Assembly (NCBI RefSeq): GCF_025398275.1
Contig: NZ_JAODOR010000011.1
Location: forward strand, 186,001-250,000
Direction of reading: 5' to 3'
From: Microbacterium memoriense
GTDB lineage: Bacteria > Actinomycetota > Actinomycetes > Actinomycetales > Microbacteriaceae
Length of the DNA: 64,000 bases
The notes beneath the pieces are model-generated. The model did not search any database. It was given only the letters and a program-made list of their open reading frames with translations, and had not been told where the DNA came from. Below, piece after piece: positions 22,008-32,018 of this stretch. The position numbers were made by a program, and so were the translations under genes. Position 1 is the stretch's first letter. The number at the start of each line of letters is the position of its first letter.

Positions 22008-23296
22008 CCGCTGTCGAGCCGTTCGACGCCGTCGATGTCATCCGCGCCAAGCGCGATGGTGGCACCGTCCCCGAGGATGCGCTGCGCTGGATGGTCGACG
22101 CCTACACCCGGGGCTACGTCGCCGATGCGCAGATGGCCTCGTTCGCGATGGCGGTGCTGCTCAACGGCATGGAGCGCGACGAGATCCGCGTGCTGACGGA
22201 GGCGATGATCGCCTCCGGTGAGCGGATGAGCTTCGCCCGACTCGGCAAGCCCACGGTCGACAAGCACTCCACGGGCGGTGTCGGCGACAAGATCACCTTG
22301 CCGCTCGCGCCCCTCGTGGCGGCGTTCGGCGTCGCCGTGCCGCAGCTCTCCGGGCGCGGTCTCGGGCACACGGGCGGCACGCTCGACAAGCTCGAGTCGA
22401 TCCCGGGCTGGCGCGCGGCTCTCAGCAATGAGGAGCTCTTCGCGCAGCTCGAGGGTGTCGGCGCGGTGATCTGCGCCGCCGGCTCGGGGCTCGCCCCCGC
22501 CGACAAGAAGCTGTACGCGCTGCGCGACGTCACCGGAACGGTCGAGGCCATTCCGCTGATCGCGTCGTCGATCATGTCGAAGAAGATCGCCGAGGGCACC
22601 GGTGCGCTCGTGCTCGACGTGAAGTTCGGCTCGGGCGCGTTCATGCGCGATGTCGACAAGGCACGCGAGCTCGCGCGCACGATGGTCGCGCTCGGCACCG
22701 ACTCGGGCGTGGCGACCACGGCGCTGCTGACCGACATGAACACGCCGCTCGGCCTCGCGATCGGCAACGCCAACGAGGTCCGCGAGTCGGTCGAGGTGCT
22801 CGCCGGTGGCGGCCCCGCCGACATCATCGAGCTGACCGTCGCGCTCGCCCGCGAAATGCTCTCGCTCGCCGGCCAGCCGGACGCCGACGTCGAAAAGGCC
22901 CTGCAGGACGGCCGCGCGATGGATGCCTGGCGCGAAATGATCCGTGCCCAAGACGGTGATCCGGATGCCGCCCTCCCCGCACCCCGCGAGACCCACACCG
23001 TGGTCGCCGCGCGGGACGGTGTCGTCTCGCGCATGGACGCGCTTCCGTTCGGTATCGCCGCGTGGCGTCTCGGCGCCGGGCGTGCCCGTGCCGAGGACCC
23101 CGTGATCCACGCTGCCGGGATCGATCTGCATGTGAAGCCGGGCGATCGCATCGCCGCCGGACAGCCGGTGTTCACCCTGCTCGCCGATGATGAGAACCGC
23201 TTCGCGCGGGCCTTGGACGCCCTCGATGGCGCCTGGGAGATCGGGGCCGAGGCCCCGGCATCCACCCCGCTCGTCCTTGAGCGCATCACCGCCTGA
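22004..23296 (+). CDS. deoA: Thymidine phosphorylase
   Basis: 430 aa. It splits thymidine or deoxyuridine with phosphate into base and deoxyribose 1-phosphate. The signature SGRGLGHTGGTLDKLESIPG is intact, with KHSTGGVGDKITLPL (phosphate and pyrimidine site) before it and a C-terminal alpha/beta domain ending in HVKPGDRIAAGQPVFTLLAD. ATG 22004 overlaps cdd (ATGA). A related pyrimidine-nucleoside phosphorylase (Pdp, also using uridine) cannot be excluded by motifs alone. Confidence 0.92.
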   Translation: MTAVEPFDAVDVIRAKRDGGTVPEDALRWMVDAYTRGYVADAQMASFAMAVLLNGMERDEIRVLTEAMIASGERMSFARLGKPTVDKHSTGGVGDKITLPLAPLVAAFGVAVPQLSGRGLGHTGGTLDKLESIPGWRAALSNEELFAQLEGVGAVICAAGSGLAPADKKLYALRDVTGTVEAIPLIASSIMSKKIAEGTGALVLDVKFGSGAFMRDVDKARELARTMVALGTDSGVATTALLTDMNTPLGLAIGNANEVRESVEVLAGGGPADIIELTVALAREMLSLAGQPDADVEKALQDGRAMDAWREMIRAQDGDPDAALPAPRETHTVVAARDGVVSRMDALPFGIAAWRLGAGRARAEDPVIHAAGIDLHVKPGDRIAAGQPVFTLLADDENRFARALDALDGAWEIGAEAPASTPLVLERITA

Positions 23297-23327
23297 CTAC
23301 CCGAACCCGAACATCCAGGAGATTCAC

Positions 23328-24443
23328 ATGGCCATCGACCAGCACGGTGACACGACGCTCGACGGCGTCTCGATCCGGTCCCTGCCGAAGGTGTCGCTCC
23401 ACGATCACCTGGACGGGGCACTTCGTCCGCAGACCATCATCGAGCTTGCCGACGGCATCGGGCTCGAGGTGCCGCAGACGGATGCCGCCGACCTCGCCGA
23501 TTGGTTCGAGGACCAGAGCGACTCGGGCTCGCTCGTGGAGTACCTCAAGACGTTCGATCTCACGACCGCCGTCATGCAGAGCGCCGACGGCCTCCGCCGC
23601 GTCGCGCGCGAATTCGTCGAGGACCTCGCCGCCGACGGTGTGATCTACGGTGAGGTGCGCTGGGCGCCCGAGCAGCACCTGACCGGCGGACTCTCGCTCG
23701 AGGAAGCTGTCGAAGCCGTGCAGGAAGGCATCGAAGAGGGGGAGGATGCCGTCTCGGGCACCGATCGCGACATCCGCGTGGGCCAGCTGATCACGGCGAT
23801 GCGGCACACGGATCGCTCGCTCGAGATCGCGGAGCTTGCGGTGGCTTTCCGTGGCCGCGGCGCCGTCGGGTTCGACATCGCCGGCCCCGAGGACGGGTTC
23901 CCGGCCGCGAACCATCGTGCGGCGTTCGATTACCTGGCCGCGCAGTTCTTCCCGACGACCGTGCATGCGGGGGAAGCGGCCGGACTCGATTCGATCCGCT
24001 CCGCGCTCATCGACGGGCGTGCGCTGCGGTTGGGCCACGGCGTGCGCATTGCCGAGGATCTCGAGGTCATCCAGCAGAAGGGCGATGAGGTGCTGGTGAC
24101 GTTCGGCGACCTGGCCCGCTGGGTGCGCGACCGGGAGATTCCGCTGGAGCTCTCCCCGTCGTCGAACCTGCAGACCGGCGCGATCGCCGCCTGGGGTACG
24201 TCCCTGGAAGACCACCCGTTCGACCTGCTCTACCAGCTCGGTTTCGCCGTCACGGTGAACGTCGACAACCGCACGATGAGCCGCACGTCGCTGACGCGCG
24301 AACTGGCGTTGCTGGCGGAGACGTTCGACTATCGCCTGGAGGACCTCGAGGCGTTCCAGTTGAACGCCGCGGCGGGAGCCTTCCTCTCGGTCGAGGAGCG
24401 CGAGGAGCTCATCGAGCTGATCGGCGAGGGCTTCGGCGCCTGA
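23328..24443 (+). CDS. add: Adenosine deaminase
   Basis: 371 aa. It deaminates adenosine and deoxyadenosine to inosine forms. Metal ligands H25 and H27 are in KVSLHDHLDG, a third region is FPTTVHAGEAAGLDSI with the catalytic Glu, and SPSSNLQTG precedes VTVNVDNRTMSRTSL, where the usual metal-binding Asp pair appears as an actinobacterial VDN variant. ATG 23328 has AGGAG 7 nt upstream. It is the last gene of the nucleoside operon, 31 nt after deoA. Confidence 0.93.
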   Translation: MAIDQHGDTTLDGVSIRSLPKVSLHDHLDGALRPQTIIELADGIGLEVPQTDAADLADWFEDQSDSGSLVEYLKTFDLTTAVMQSADGLRRVAREFVEDLAADGVIYGEVRWAPEQHLTGGLSLEEAVEAVQEGIEEGEDAVSGTDRDIRVGQLITAMRHTDRSLEIAELAVAFRGRGAVGFDIAGPEDGFPAANHRAAFDYLAAQFFPTTVHAGEAAGLDSIRSALIDGRALRLGHGVRIAEDLEVIQQKGDEVLVTFGDLARWVRDREIPLELSPSSNLQTGAIAAWGTSLEDHPFDLLYQLGFAVTVNVDNRTMSRTSLTRELALLAETFDYRLEDLEAFQLNAAAGAFLSVEEREELIELIGEGFGA

Positions 24444-24459
24444 TCCGCTGCTCCGTTTT

Positions 24460-24508
24460 GGGTCGCGCGTCGTCGCTGTCCGTGCGCGGATGCGGCCACA
24501 CGCGACCC
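24460..24508. terminator. Inverted repeat between convergent add and monooxygenase genes
   Basis: GGGTCGCG (24460-24467) pairs with CGCGACCC (24501-24508); an outer pair CCGCTG/CAGCGG (24445-24450, 24513-24518) extends it. A bidirectional terminator is likely. No clean U-tract is present on either side. Confidence 0.55.
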
Positions 24509-24511
24509 GAA

Positions 24512-25849
24512 TCAGCGGGTGCGCCGACGGCGACGCGCGGGGCGGATGCCGGCATCCGAGCGCAGCGACGCGATCGCCCGGCGCACGGCGGCACGATAGG
24601 CATCCTTGTTGACGTAGTGGGCCATCCGCGCGAGCGCCAGATAGCGGTAGCCGCCGGTGAGATCCGGCCAGGGGCGATCCGTGACGCCCGCGCGGAATCG
24701 CGCCTGCGCGTCCGAATCCGCCGCGAGGTACGCCGCGATCAGTTCGGCCTGCTCGGCCCGGCCCTGCCAGCCGATGCCCGAGGCCTCGATCATGCCCATC
24801 ACATACAGCCCGTTGAACGACGGCGGGAAAATGTTGAGGAAGAGTTTCGGTGCGGCCCCGGTCCAGTTCAGTGCGCTGCGTTCGACGAACGGATAGTCGA
24901 GCGTGTAGCCCGTCGCCAGCAGGACGGTGTCGTAGTCACAGCTCGAACCGTCGCGAAAGTGGACCGTGCGACCGTCGAATCGATCCACGTCGGCTCGGAT
25001 TCGCAGATCGCCCTGACCGAGATGGTTCAGCACGAGGGTGTTGACGACGGGGTGCGCCTCGTAGATTCGGTAGTCAGGCTTCGGGAAGCCGAACCGCACA
25101 GGGTCGCCGGTGAACGCGCGGAGCACGCGCGTGTCGATGAATTGTTTGATCCGCGCGGGCAGGGGTGTGCCCTGATTCAGCGTGTCGGAGGGCTTGCCGA
25201 ACAGGTAGCGCGGCACGAAGTAGTACCCGCGGCGCACGCTCATGTCGACCGATGTGGCGTGGTGCACGGCATCGACGGCGATGTCGCAGCCCGAGTTGCC
25301 GGCCCCGATGATCAACACGCGTCGGTCATCGAGCTCGCGCGGGCTTGTGTACTGAGAAGTGTGGAAGATCTCACCGGTGAACTCGCCGCGGAATGTGGGG
25401 ACCGCAGGTTCCGCGAGCGTGCCGTTGGCAAAGATCACCGAGCCGAACCGTTCCGTCGCCTGCGCACCGGTCGCCGAGTTCGTCGCGGTGACGTCCCAGC
25501 CGTCACCGTCGGGCGCCGGGGTGACGGAGGTGACGGCGGTGTCGAAGCGGAACTGTGCGGTGAGTCCGAAATGGTCGGCGAAGTCCCGGAAGTACTCGAT
25601 CAGTACACGGTGGCTCGGGTAGTCGGCATCCGTCCGCATCGGGAACTCGGTGAACTGCGTCGTCGTGCGTGACGAGATGAGATGTGCCGACTCGTACATC
25701 GTCGAGCGCGGATTCTCGATGTCCCACAGCCCGCCGACACCGCGCGAAGCCTCGAAGCCGGTGAACGGGATGCCGGCGCGCTGCAGCGCGCGTGCGGCCG
25801 CCAATCCGGACGGTCCCGCGCCGATGATGGCGGGGCGACGATCGTGCAT
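24512..25849 (-). CDS. FAD-dependent flavin-containing monooxygenase
   Basis: 445 aa. The FAD motif is IIGAGPSGLAAARALQRAG at the N-terminus; the NADPH motif VLIIGAGNSGCDIAVDA is near residue 190. Between them FTGEIFHTSQY matches the FMO/Baeyer-Villiger-like fingerprint FxGxxxHTxxY. It probably oxygenates a small nitrogen, sulfur or carbonyl compound; the substrate is unknown. ATG 25849 has a CAGGAT box (complement 25857-25862) 7 nt upstream. The C-terminus ends in a run of arginines (RPARRRRRTR). It is transcribed alone, convergent with add. Confidence 0.85.
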   Translation of the reverse strand: MHDRRPAIIGAGPSGLAAARALQRAGIPFTGFEASRGVGGLWDIENPRSTMYESAHLISSRTTTQFTEFPMRTDADYPSHRVLIEYFRDFADHFGLTAQFRFDTAVTSVTPAPDGDGWDVTATNSATGAQATERFGSVIFANGTLAEPAVPTFRGEFTGEIFHTSQYTSPRELDDRRVLIIGAGNSGCDIAVDAVHHATSVDMSVRRGYYFVPRYLFGKPSDTLNQGTPLPARIKQFIDTRVLRAFTGDPVRFGFPKPDYRIYEAHPVVNTLVLNHLGQGDLRIRADVDRFDGRTVHFRDGSSCDYDTVLLATGYTLDYPFVERSALNWTGAAPKLFLNIFPPSFNGLYVMGMIEASGIGWQGRAEQAELIAAYLAADSDAQARFRAGVTDRPWPDLTGGYRYLALARMAHYVNKDAYRAAVRRAIASLRSDAGIRPARRRRRTR

Positions 25850-25875
25850 GGTCCCGATCCTGCCACGCGCCGGGA

Positions 25876-26622
25876 TCAGCGGAGCTGTGCGGCGAGATCA
25901 CCGATCTGCTCGGTGATGATGGCATCCACGTCGGCCGCGGTGGCGGTCGGCGTGCCGTCGCCGGCCTGCGGTCCGTATGCGCCGAACGAAGCGTGGCTCG
26001 CGCCGGGAATCTCCACCATCTCGGCATCTGCCGGGAGGAGATGCCGGGCCTCGGCGATTTTCTCGGGGGTCGACAGGCCGTCTTCCGACCCGGAGAGGCT
26101 GAGAACCGGCAGATCGGTGCTCGACACATCGGTCGCACAATACGAGGCGAAGAGCACGAGGGCATCGGCATCCGCAGCCAGCTGGCACGAGCGCACGCCG
26201 CCGAGTGAGTGACCGCCGACCATCCACGTGGTGACGCCCGGAGCGAGGTCGGTGAAGCTCGACAGGCCACGCAGGTCGAAGAACGCGAGATTCAGCCAGG
26301 GCTTCGTGATCACGACGGTCATCTCGTCGTCGGCGACGAGGCCCGAGAGCGTCGCGGCGTACCCCCACGGATCGACCTTCGCACCCGGGATGAAGACGAG
26401 TCCCACGTCGCTCTCCCCGGCGCTCGGAGCCATCACGATGCCCGCGCTGTCATCCGTGATCGTGATCCGGTCGTCGGTGCGGACGGCCGCGAGCGGTTCG
26501 GGCTCGGCCGCCATGACACCGACCTGGCTCCACACCAGAATCCCGACGACCGCGGCGATGACGAGCCCGCCCAGGATGCCGAAGATCCAGCGGAGAACAC
26601 GGCGACGGCGTTTCGGGGGCAC
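25876..26622 (-). CDS. Membrane-anchored alpha/beta hydrolase
   Basis: 248 aa. A basic N-terminus (PPKRRRRVLRW) is followed by one transmembrane helix (IFGILGGLVIAAVVGILVW), leaving the enzyme outside the membrane. The nucleophile elbow is GGHSLGGVRS, a later Asp is in LSGSEDGLSTP, and the catalytic His is in IPGASHASFG; together they form a plausible Ser-Asp-His triad of an alpha/beta hydrolase. Substrate unknown. The start is GTG 26622; a TAGGCT box (complement 26629-26634) sits 6 nt away, giving a leaderless transcript. It follows mtlD by 34 nt but has its own promoter. Confidence 0.82.
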   Translation of the reverse strand: MPPKRRRRVLRWIFGILGGLVIAAVVGILVWSQVGVMAAEPEPLAAVRTDDRITITDDSAGIVMAPSAGESDVGLVFIPGAKVDPWGYAATLSGLVADDEMTVVITKPWLNLAFFDLRGLSSFTDLAPGVTTWMVGGHSLGGVRSCQLAADADALVLFASYCATDVSSTDLPVLSLSGSEDGLSTPEKIAEARHLLPADAEMVEIPGASHASFGAYGPQAGDGTPTATAADVDAIITEQIGDLAAQLR

Positions 26623-26656
26623 ACATCCAGCCTACGACGCGTGCCCCGCGCGCATG

Positions 26657-27811
26657 TCAGACCTTGAGGTCCGCCTGGCGTGCGCGCACGACGTCCTCGA
26701 CCTGCGCGAACAAGGGGTGGTCGGCCTCCAGTCCTGTGACGGATGCGGTGAACTGTGCGGCATCCTCTTCGCGCAACCGGCGCTGGAGGTCGACCGACTG
26801 CTCATCGGCGGAATCGTCGAACTCCAGCGCGGCACCCATCGCCGCGACGAGTGCGCCCACCGGCAATCCGCGCTCGGCAGCTTCGGCCGCGGGGCCGATG
26901 AAGCGTTCGTGACGGGAGAGCTTGCGCAAAGGCTGTCGTCCGACCCGGCCGACCGTGTCGGGCAGGGCGGGATTGGCGAAGCGGCGGAGAATCGTCGCGC
27001 GGTAAGCGGCGAGGTCCGCCGGATCGAGGCCGTGCTTCTGCACCAGAAGCGCGGAGGTCTCCTCGAGGGTGGTTCTCACCTTCGCGGCGATGGAGGGGTC
27101 GGCGAGGGCATCCGAGATCTTCTCGACGCCCGCCTGGCTGCCGAAGTACGCCGTCGTGGCGTGACCCGTGTTGACCGTGAACAGCTTTCGCTCGATGTAC
27201 GGGGTGAGATCGTCGACGAAATGCGCGCCCGGAATGTGCGGCAGAAGGTCGCCGAACGGCAGCCGCTCGATCGCCCACTCGAAGAACGGCTCGACCGTGA
27301 CGTCGACACTCTCGCCCGGCGCCTGCGCCGGCACGATCCGGTCGACGGCGGTGTTGGCGAAGACGGCGCGGGAGGCCAGGCCGTCCCACGCATCCCCGGC
27401 GAGCGCCTTGATCTCGTCCTGGAGGATGTCGGTCGCGCCGATCGCGTTCTCGCACGCCATGACCTGCAGCGGGGGAGCGGAGGGGTCGCGGAGGGCGATG
27501 CCGGCCAGAATGTGTGGCGCGACGAAACGCAGGATCGTCGGGCCGACCGCGGTCGTGACGACGTTGGCGCCGGCGATCTCATCCACGACCGCCTGCGGGT
27601 CGGTTTGGCTGTTGATCGCGCGGAAGCCAGTGACCACTTTGTCGGTGCCGCCCTCGCCCACCTCGTGGACGGTGTAGCTCGACGCGGCGTTCGCCGCATC
27701 CACGAGGGGAGCGGCGACGTCGGAGAACACGAGTTCGTAGCCGCCTTCGTGGAGGAGGAGCCCGACGAAACCGCGTCCGATGTTGCCGGCGCCGAAGTGG
27801 ACGGCCTTCAT
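26657..27811 (-). CDS. mtlD: Mannitol-1-phosphate 5-dehydrogenase
   Basis: 384 aa, standard for MtlD. It oxidises mannitol 1-phosphate, the product of the PTS, to fructose 6-phosphate with NAD. The N-terminal Rossmann motif is [32 protein letters not shown] in the middle matches the conserved substrate-binding region of the polyol-specific long-chain dehydrogenases. ATG 27811 overlaps the EIIA stop by 4 nt. Last gene of the mannitol operon. Confidence 0.95.
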   Translation of the reverse strand: MKAVHFGAGNIGRGFVGLLLHEGGYELVFSDVAAPLVDAANAASSYTVHEVGEGGTDKVVTGFRAINSQTDPQAVVDEIAGANVVTTAVGPTILRFVAPHILAGIALRDPSAPPLQVMACENAIGATDILQDEIKALAGDAWDGLASRAVFANTAVDRIVPAQAPGESVDVTVEPFFEWAIERLPFGDLLPHIPGAHFVDDLTPYIERKLFTVNTGHATTAYFGSQAGVEKISDALADPSIAAKVRTTLEETSALLVQKHGLDPADLAAYRATILRRFANPALPDTVGRVGRQPLRKLSRHERFIGPAAEAAERGLPVGALVAAMGAALEFDDSADEQSVDLQRRLREEDAAQFTASVTGLEADHPLFAQVEDVVRARQADLKV

Positions 27812-28248
27812 CGGTCGTTCACCGACGACAGGAGTGCGAACAGCTCCTCCGGGGTGGTGGCTTCCTTCAGACGCGCGACCTCGTCGTCTTCGGAGAAGAT
27901 CAGAGCGATCTGCGACAGGATCTCGAGGTGTTCGTCGCCCTTTCCGGCGATCCCGACGACGAACGTCACGGGCTCTCCGCCCCAGTCGACGCCGCCGTCG
28001 TACCGCACGAAGGAAAGCGCCGAGTCGAGGATGGAGTCCTTCGTCTCGTTGGTGCCGTGCGGGATCGCGAGCTCGTTGCCCATGTACGTGGATACCGTGA
28101 CCTCGCGCTGCTGCATGGCATCGAAGTAGGCGGACGTCACGGCTCCGGCGGATTCGAGAATGTCGGCGGCCTCGCGCATGGCGTCTTCGCGGGTCACCGA
28201 TCCCGAATGGATGCGGACCTGTCCGACATTCAGGACTTCGTTCGACAT
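27808..28248 (-). CDS. mtlF: PTS mannitol-specific EIIA component
   Basis: 146 aa, a stand-alone EIIA of the mannitol/fructose class. It passes phosphate from HPr to the EIIB domain of MtlA. The phosphorylated His is H64 in [14 protein letters not shown]. The start ATG 28248 has a strong AAAGGAG Shine-Dalgarno; longer upstream frames lack it. It overlaps mtlD by ATGA and is separated from mtlA by 99 nt containing a 13-bp hairpin. Confidence 0.93.
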   Translation of the reverse strand: MSNEVLNVGQVRIHSGSVTREDAMREAADILESAGAVTSAYFDAMQQREVTVSTYMGNELAIPHGTNETKDSILDSALSFVRYDGGVDWGGEPVTFVVGIAGKGDEHLEILSQIALIFSEDDEVARLKEATTPEELFALLSSVNDR

Positions 28249-28295
28249 GTTGCGTCTCCTTTGTGTCTGTGCAGAAAGTCTGTACAGAAATGTGG

Positions 28296-28334
28296 GCCGC
28301 GGAGCCGGGGCATCGCGCCGTCCGGCTCCGCGGC
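28296..28334 (-). terminator. 13-bp stem-loop between mtlA and mtlF
   Basis: GCCGCGGAGCCGG (28296-28308) pairs perfectly with CCGGCTCCGCGGC (28322-28334) around a 13-nt loop. It lies 14 nt after the mtlA stop, inside the operon and upstream of the mtlF ribosome site. It could be a partial terminator or an mRNA-stabilising element that sets different levels for the two halves of the operon. Confidence 0.65.
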
Positions 28335-28347
28335 GGTTCACCGGCGC

Positions 28348-30021
28348 TCAGGCGCCGTCGGCGTTCTGGTTCTTGACCAGATCCACGACCTCTTCATACT
28401 TGGGCGAGTTCATGAAGTTGTCCACCGAGACGTGCAACGCCTCGGGGGTCTTCGCGCGGGCCCGGTCGGTCAGCTGCTGCTGAGTGATGACCAGGTCCTC
28501 GCTGCCGTCCAGGTTCGCGATCGCCTTGTTGGTGACCGAGACCGATTCGACGCCCGCCTTCTTGATCTTGTTGCGCAGCACGCTCGCCCCCATCGCGGAG
28601 GACCCCATCCCGGCGTCGCACGCGAACACGATTGTGCGGACCTGCTTGTCGGTCGTGACGGCGCCGGTGGCGATCGCGTCGGCGGCCAGGTCAGCTCCGA
28701 TCGACGAGTGGTCGCCGCCCGTCGCCGCGTTCGCCGTGGCGCCGGCGCGCAGGCTCGACAGGGTGTCGGACTTCTTGCCCTTGTTCGCCTCGGTCTTCGC
28801 GATCGCGTCCTCGAACGAGCCCGATGCATCGGCTTCGAGGTCGCGCTTGCGCGATGCGCGGAGGATCACACCGGTGACCAGGAACGTCACCAGCGCCGCC
28901 AGGATGACCGAGAGGTACACCACGACGAGGTTCAGCGGTCCGGCACCGATCGCCGCGGCCGAGACCGCGATGATGCTGCCGGGAGCGGCCGGGAACTGCA
29001 GACCGCCGTTCAGGAGCATGTTCGTCGAGACACCCGTGGCGCCACCGGCGATGAGCGCGAGGATCGTGAACGGCTTGCTCAGCGCGTACGGGAAGTAGAT
29101 CTCGTGGATGCCGCCGAAGAACTGGATGATGATCGCGCCGGGAGCGGAAGCCTTCGCCGCGCCGACACCGAAGAACGTGAAGGCGAGGAGGAGACCGAGA
29201 CCCGGACCGGGGTTGGCCTCGATGAGGAACAGGATCGACTTGCCGGTCTCGGCCGCCTGCTCGAAACCGAGCGGAGTGAAGACGCCGTGGTTGATCGCGT
29301 TGTTGAGGAACAGCACCTTCGCCGGTTCGACGATGATCGACAGCAGTGGCAGGAGGTTGAAGTCGACGAGCCAGCCGACGATTCCGCCGAGGAACGCGCT
29401 GATGCCGAGCATGACCGGACCGAACGCGAAGAAGCCGATGATCGCCAGGAACATACCGAGGATGCCGGCGGAGAAGTTGTTGACCAACATCTCGAAGCCC
29501 GGCTTGATCTTGCCGTCCCACAGTTTGTCCATCTGCTTCGTGATCCACGCGGCCAGCGGGCCCATGATCATCGCGCCGAGGAACATCGGGATGTTCGTGC
29601 CGACGATGACGCCCAAGGTCGCGATCGTCGCGACGACCCCGCCGCGCTCGCCGTAGACCATGCGGCCACCGGTGTTGGCGATGAGGAGCGGCAACAGGTA
29701 GGTCACCATCGGACCGACGAGTCCCACGTAGGCGAAGAAGTTGCCCCCGTCGCCCTCGGCGACCGCGGTCATCGCGCCCTGCCAGCCGATGATGGCGGAG
29801 TCGCCGCCACCGCCGATGATTTCCGACACCGGGTACCAGTGCCAGCCGAAGGGGCTTCGAGCACCGAAGAATCCATCGGTGATGAAGAGCATCGTGATGA
29901 AGCCCCAGGCGATGAACGCCGCGATGTTGGGCATGATCATGCCCGAGAGGAAGGTGCCGAACCGCTGCACGCCTACGCGTGCGCGGTTGACACCCCCCGG
30001 TGTAGTGGACGCCGTTGTCAT
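28348..30021 (-). CDS. mtlA: PTS mannitol-specific EIICB permease
   Basis: 557 aa. It imports and phosphorylates mannitol. The EIIC domain (about 1-350) has repeated hydrophobic helices and the conserved [14 protein letters not shown] loop with its essential Glu. A linker rich in K/A/T (about 390-455) follows, then an EIIB domain with the phosphorylated Cys468 in [14 protein letters not shown]. There is no fused EIIA domain; that function is supplied by the neighbouring mtlF. ATG 30021 is 33 nt after the ptsI stop. Confidence 0.95.
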   Translation of the reverse strand: MTTASTTPGGVNRARVGVQRFGTFLSGMIMPNIAAFIAWGFITMLFITDGFFGARSPFGWHWYPVSEIIGGGGDSAIIGWQGAMTAVAEGDGGNFFAYVGLVGPMVTYLLPLLIANTGGRMVYGERGGVVATIATLGVIVGTNIPMFLGAMIMGPLAAWITKQMDKLWDGKIKPGFEMLVNNFSAGILGMFLAIIGFFAFGPVMLGISAFLGGIVGWLVDFNLLPLLSIIVEPAKVLFLNNAINHGVFTPLGFEQAAETGKSILFLIEANPGPGLGLLLAFTFFGVGAAKASAPGAIIIQFFGGIHEIYFPYALSKPFTILALIAGGATGVSTNMLLNGGLQFPAAPGSIIAVSAAAIGAGPLNLVVVYLSVILAALVTFLVTGVILRASRKRDLEADASGSFEDAIAKTEANKGKKSDTLSSLRAGATANAATGGDHSSIGADLAADAIATGAVTTDKQVRTIVFACDAGMGSSAMGASVLRNKIKKAGVESVSVTNKAIANLDGSEDLVITQQQLTDRARAKTPEALHVSVDNFMNSPKYEEVVDLVKNQNADGA

Positions 30022-30054
30022 GGTCTGCTGTTTCTCCTTCGGGTGGGCCGCGGC

Positions 30055-31722
30055 CTATGCCGCGGCGGTGTCGTCTGCGGCTGCTTGGGCCGCTGCTCGG
30101 GCCGAGGCTGCGTCGTCGGCCGCCAGGGCGGCCGCGGCGATGCGTTCGGCATCCTTGATCGTGTGCGTCAGCAAAGTTGCGCGGACGTCGGCCAGGGCCG
30201 TGGGGGCCATGGACAGGCTCGTGGCGCCGAGGCCCACCAGGACGACGGCGAGCAGCGGGTCAGCGGCGGCCTCGCCGCAGATGCCGACGGGCTTGCCCTG
30301 GGCCTTGCCGGCCGCACCGGTCATGCCGATGAGCTGCAACACGGCGGGGTGCCACGGGTCCTGGAAGCTGGAGACCGAGCCCAGCAGGCGGTCAGCGGCC
30401 ATCGTGTACTGCGTGAGGTCGTTCGTCCCGATCGAGGCGAAGTCGGCGATCGCGAGCACTTTGTCGGCCATGAGCGCCGCCGAGGGGACCTCGACCATGA
30501 CACCGGCCGTCTTGATGCCGTACTCGCGGCACAGCGTCGTGAAGTACTCGGTCTCCTCTACCGTGCCGACCATCGGCGCCATGACCCACAGGTCGGCCTC
30601 GGTCGCCTTGTCGGCTTGCTGGAGCGCTGTGAGCTGCTCACGCAAGATGTCTTCGCTGGCACGGAGGGAACGGATGCCGCGGAGACCCAGTGCGGGGTTC
30701 TCCTCGTGCGCATCGTTGAGGAAGGCCAGCGGCTTATCGGCGCCGGCATCCAGCGCCCGCACCACGACCTTCTGCCCCGGGAAAGCTGCGAGCAGCTCGG
30801 TGTAGGCCTTCGTCTGCTGGTCGACCGTCGGGGCGTTCGTCGAGCTCAGGAAGAGGAACTCGGTGCGGAACAGGCCCACGCCCTCGGCGCCGAGCTCGAC
30901 GGCTTCCGCCGCGCCCGCGGGCTTGCCGAGGTTGGCGAGCAGGGGGATCTTGGTGCCGTCGGCCAGGGCACCCGGCGTGAGAGGAGCGGAGGTCGCTGTC
31001 GCGCGCGCGTCGGCACGGTGCTGCGCCTGAGCGAGTTCGTCGTCGGTCGGGTCGATCGTCACGACCCCCTTGGCCGCGTCGACGATGACCGTCTGGCCGT
31101 CGACGAGGTCCTTCGCGGCGGCCGCGCCGACGATCGCGACGATCGACTTCTCACGGGCGAGGATCGCGGTGTGCGACGTCGGGCCGCCGTCGGTCGTGAC
31201 GAGGGCGAGCACCTTGTCGAGGTCGAGGAGGGCCGTATCGGCCGGGGCGAGGTCCTTCGCCACCAGGATGAACGGGTGGCCCGGGTCGGGCACGCCGGGC
31301 GCGGGCAGGCCGCGCAGGCGCGCGATGACACGCTGGGCGACGTCGTCGAGGTCGGCGGCGCGCTCACCGAGATAGCCGCCCATGGCGGACAGTGTGTCGC
31401 GGAACGATGCGAACGCATCGTGCACCGCGAACTCACCCGTCTTGCCGGCCGCGATGCGCGTGCCGATCTCGGCGTCCAGGCTCGGGTCTTCGGCCATCAT
31501 GGCCTGGGCTTCCAGCACGTCGCGCGCCAGGCCACCGGCATGAGATCCGCGCTCTTCGAGCTCGCGGGCCACCGCGGCGACGGCGTCACGGACGCGGGTC
31601 GTCTCCTCCTCGGCGCTCCGGGTGCTCGGTGTGTCCTCGGGGGCGGGCAGGGGCTCGGCCATGCGTGCCACCGGTCCCTGGGCGACGCCCAGTCCAATGC
31701 CGACTCCGCGCAGTTCGCTCAT
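30055..31722 (-). CDS. ptsI: Phosphoenolpyruvate-protein phosphotransferase (PTS enzyme I)
   Basis: 555 aa. It transfers phosphate from PEP to HPr and so powers all PTS sugars. The phosphorylated His184 is in TTDGGPTSHTAILAR. The C-terminal PEP-binding barrel has EGVGLFRTEFLFL, GLRGIRSLRA, MVEVPSAALMADKV and the active Cys in GICGEAAADP. ATG 31722 has AGGAGAG upstream; a longer open frame through ptsH is a shadow. The C-terminal 30 residues are alanine-rich. Finding enzyme I inside a mannitol operon, rather than in a separate pts operon, is notable. Confidence 0.95.
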   Translation of the reverse strand: MSELRGVGIGLGVAQGPVARMAEPLPAPEDTPSTRSAEEETTRVRDAVAAVARELEERGSHAGGLARDVLEAQAMMAEDPSLDAEIGTRIAAGKTGEFAVHDAFASFRDTLSAMGGYLGERAADLDDVAQRVIARLRGLPAPGVPDPGHPFILVAKDLAPADTALLDLDKVLALVTTDGGPTSHTAILAREKSIVAIVGAAAAKDLVDGQTVIVDAAKGVVTIDPTDDELAQAQHRADARATATSAPLTPGALADGTKIPLLANLGKPAGAAEAVELGAEGVGLFRTEFLFLSSTNAPTVDQQTKAYTELLAAFPGQKVVVRALDAGADKPLAFLNDAHEENPALGLRGIRSLRASEDILREQLTALQQADKATEADLWVMAPMVGTVEETEYFTTLCREYGIKTAGVMVEVPSAALMADKVLAIADFASIGTNDLTQYTMAADRLLGSVSSFQDPWHPAVLQLIGMTGAAGKAQGKPVGICGEAAADPLLAVVLVGLGATSLSMAPTALADVRATLLTHTIKDAERIAAAALAADDAASARAAAQAAADDTAAA

Positions 31723-31742
31723 GTTCGTCTCTCTCCTCGGTT

Positions 31743-32018
31743 TCAGTTCTCGTCGTGGTCGGTGGACAGCAGGTCGGCAAGCGTGTCGAGGAGTTCCTCC
31801 ACGCCCTGGCCTTCCGCAGCGAGGGTGACGTAGTCGCCCTTTTCCGCACCGAGCGAAATGACTCCCAGAATGCTCGCCGCATTGACCGGGCTTCCCGATC
31901 CCTTCGTGATCGTCACGGGGATGCCGGAATCCTTCACCGCCTGGGCGAACAGCTTCGCCGGTCGCGCATGCAGCCCGTTGGAAGAGCCGATCCGAATCGT
32001 GCGGGTGGCCTGGGTCAT
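31743..32018 (-). CDS. ptsH: Phosphocarrier protein HPr
   Basis: 91 aa. It shuttles phosphate from enzyme I to EIIA proteins. The active His is H17 in SNGLHARPAKLF. Ser49 in NAASILGVISLG matches the regulatory Ser46 site, although HPr kinase is usually absent from actinobacteria, so that site may be unused (inference). ATG 32018 has GAAGGGA upstream. The start overlaps the preceding EIIB stop by 4 nt. Confidence 0.95.
   Translation of the reverse strand: MTQATRTIRIGSSNGLHARPAKLFAQAVKDSGIPVTITKGSGSPVNAASILGVISLGAEKGDYVTLAAEGQGVEELLDTLADLLSTDHDEN

Noticed and set aside
23328..24443. Adenosine deaminase judged inactive because the usual C-terminal Asp-Asp metal motif is not exact
   Set aside because: Actinobacterial homologues use a similar VDN variant, and the His-x-His and HAGE motifs are intact. 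Treated as functional.
27928..31833. A 1,301-codon open frame on the plus strand antisense to the mannitol operon
   Set aside because: GC-rich genes with strong third-position bias leave long stop-free frames on the other strand. The peptide is arginine/aspartate/glycine-rich without motifs, while the minus strand has mtlA, mtlF and ptsI with full catalytic motifs.
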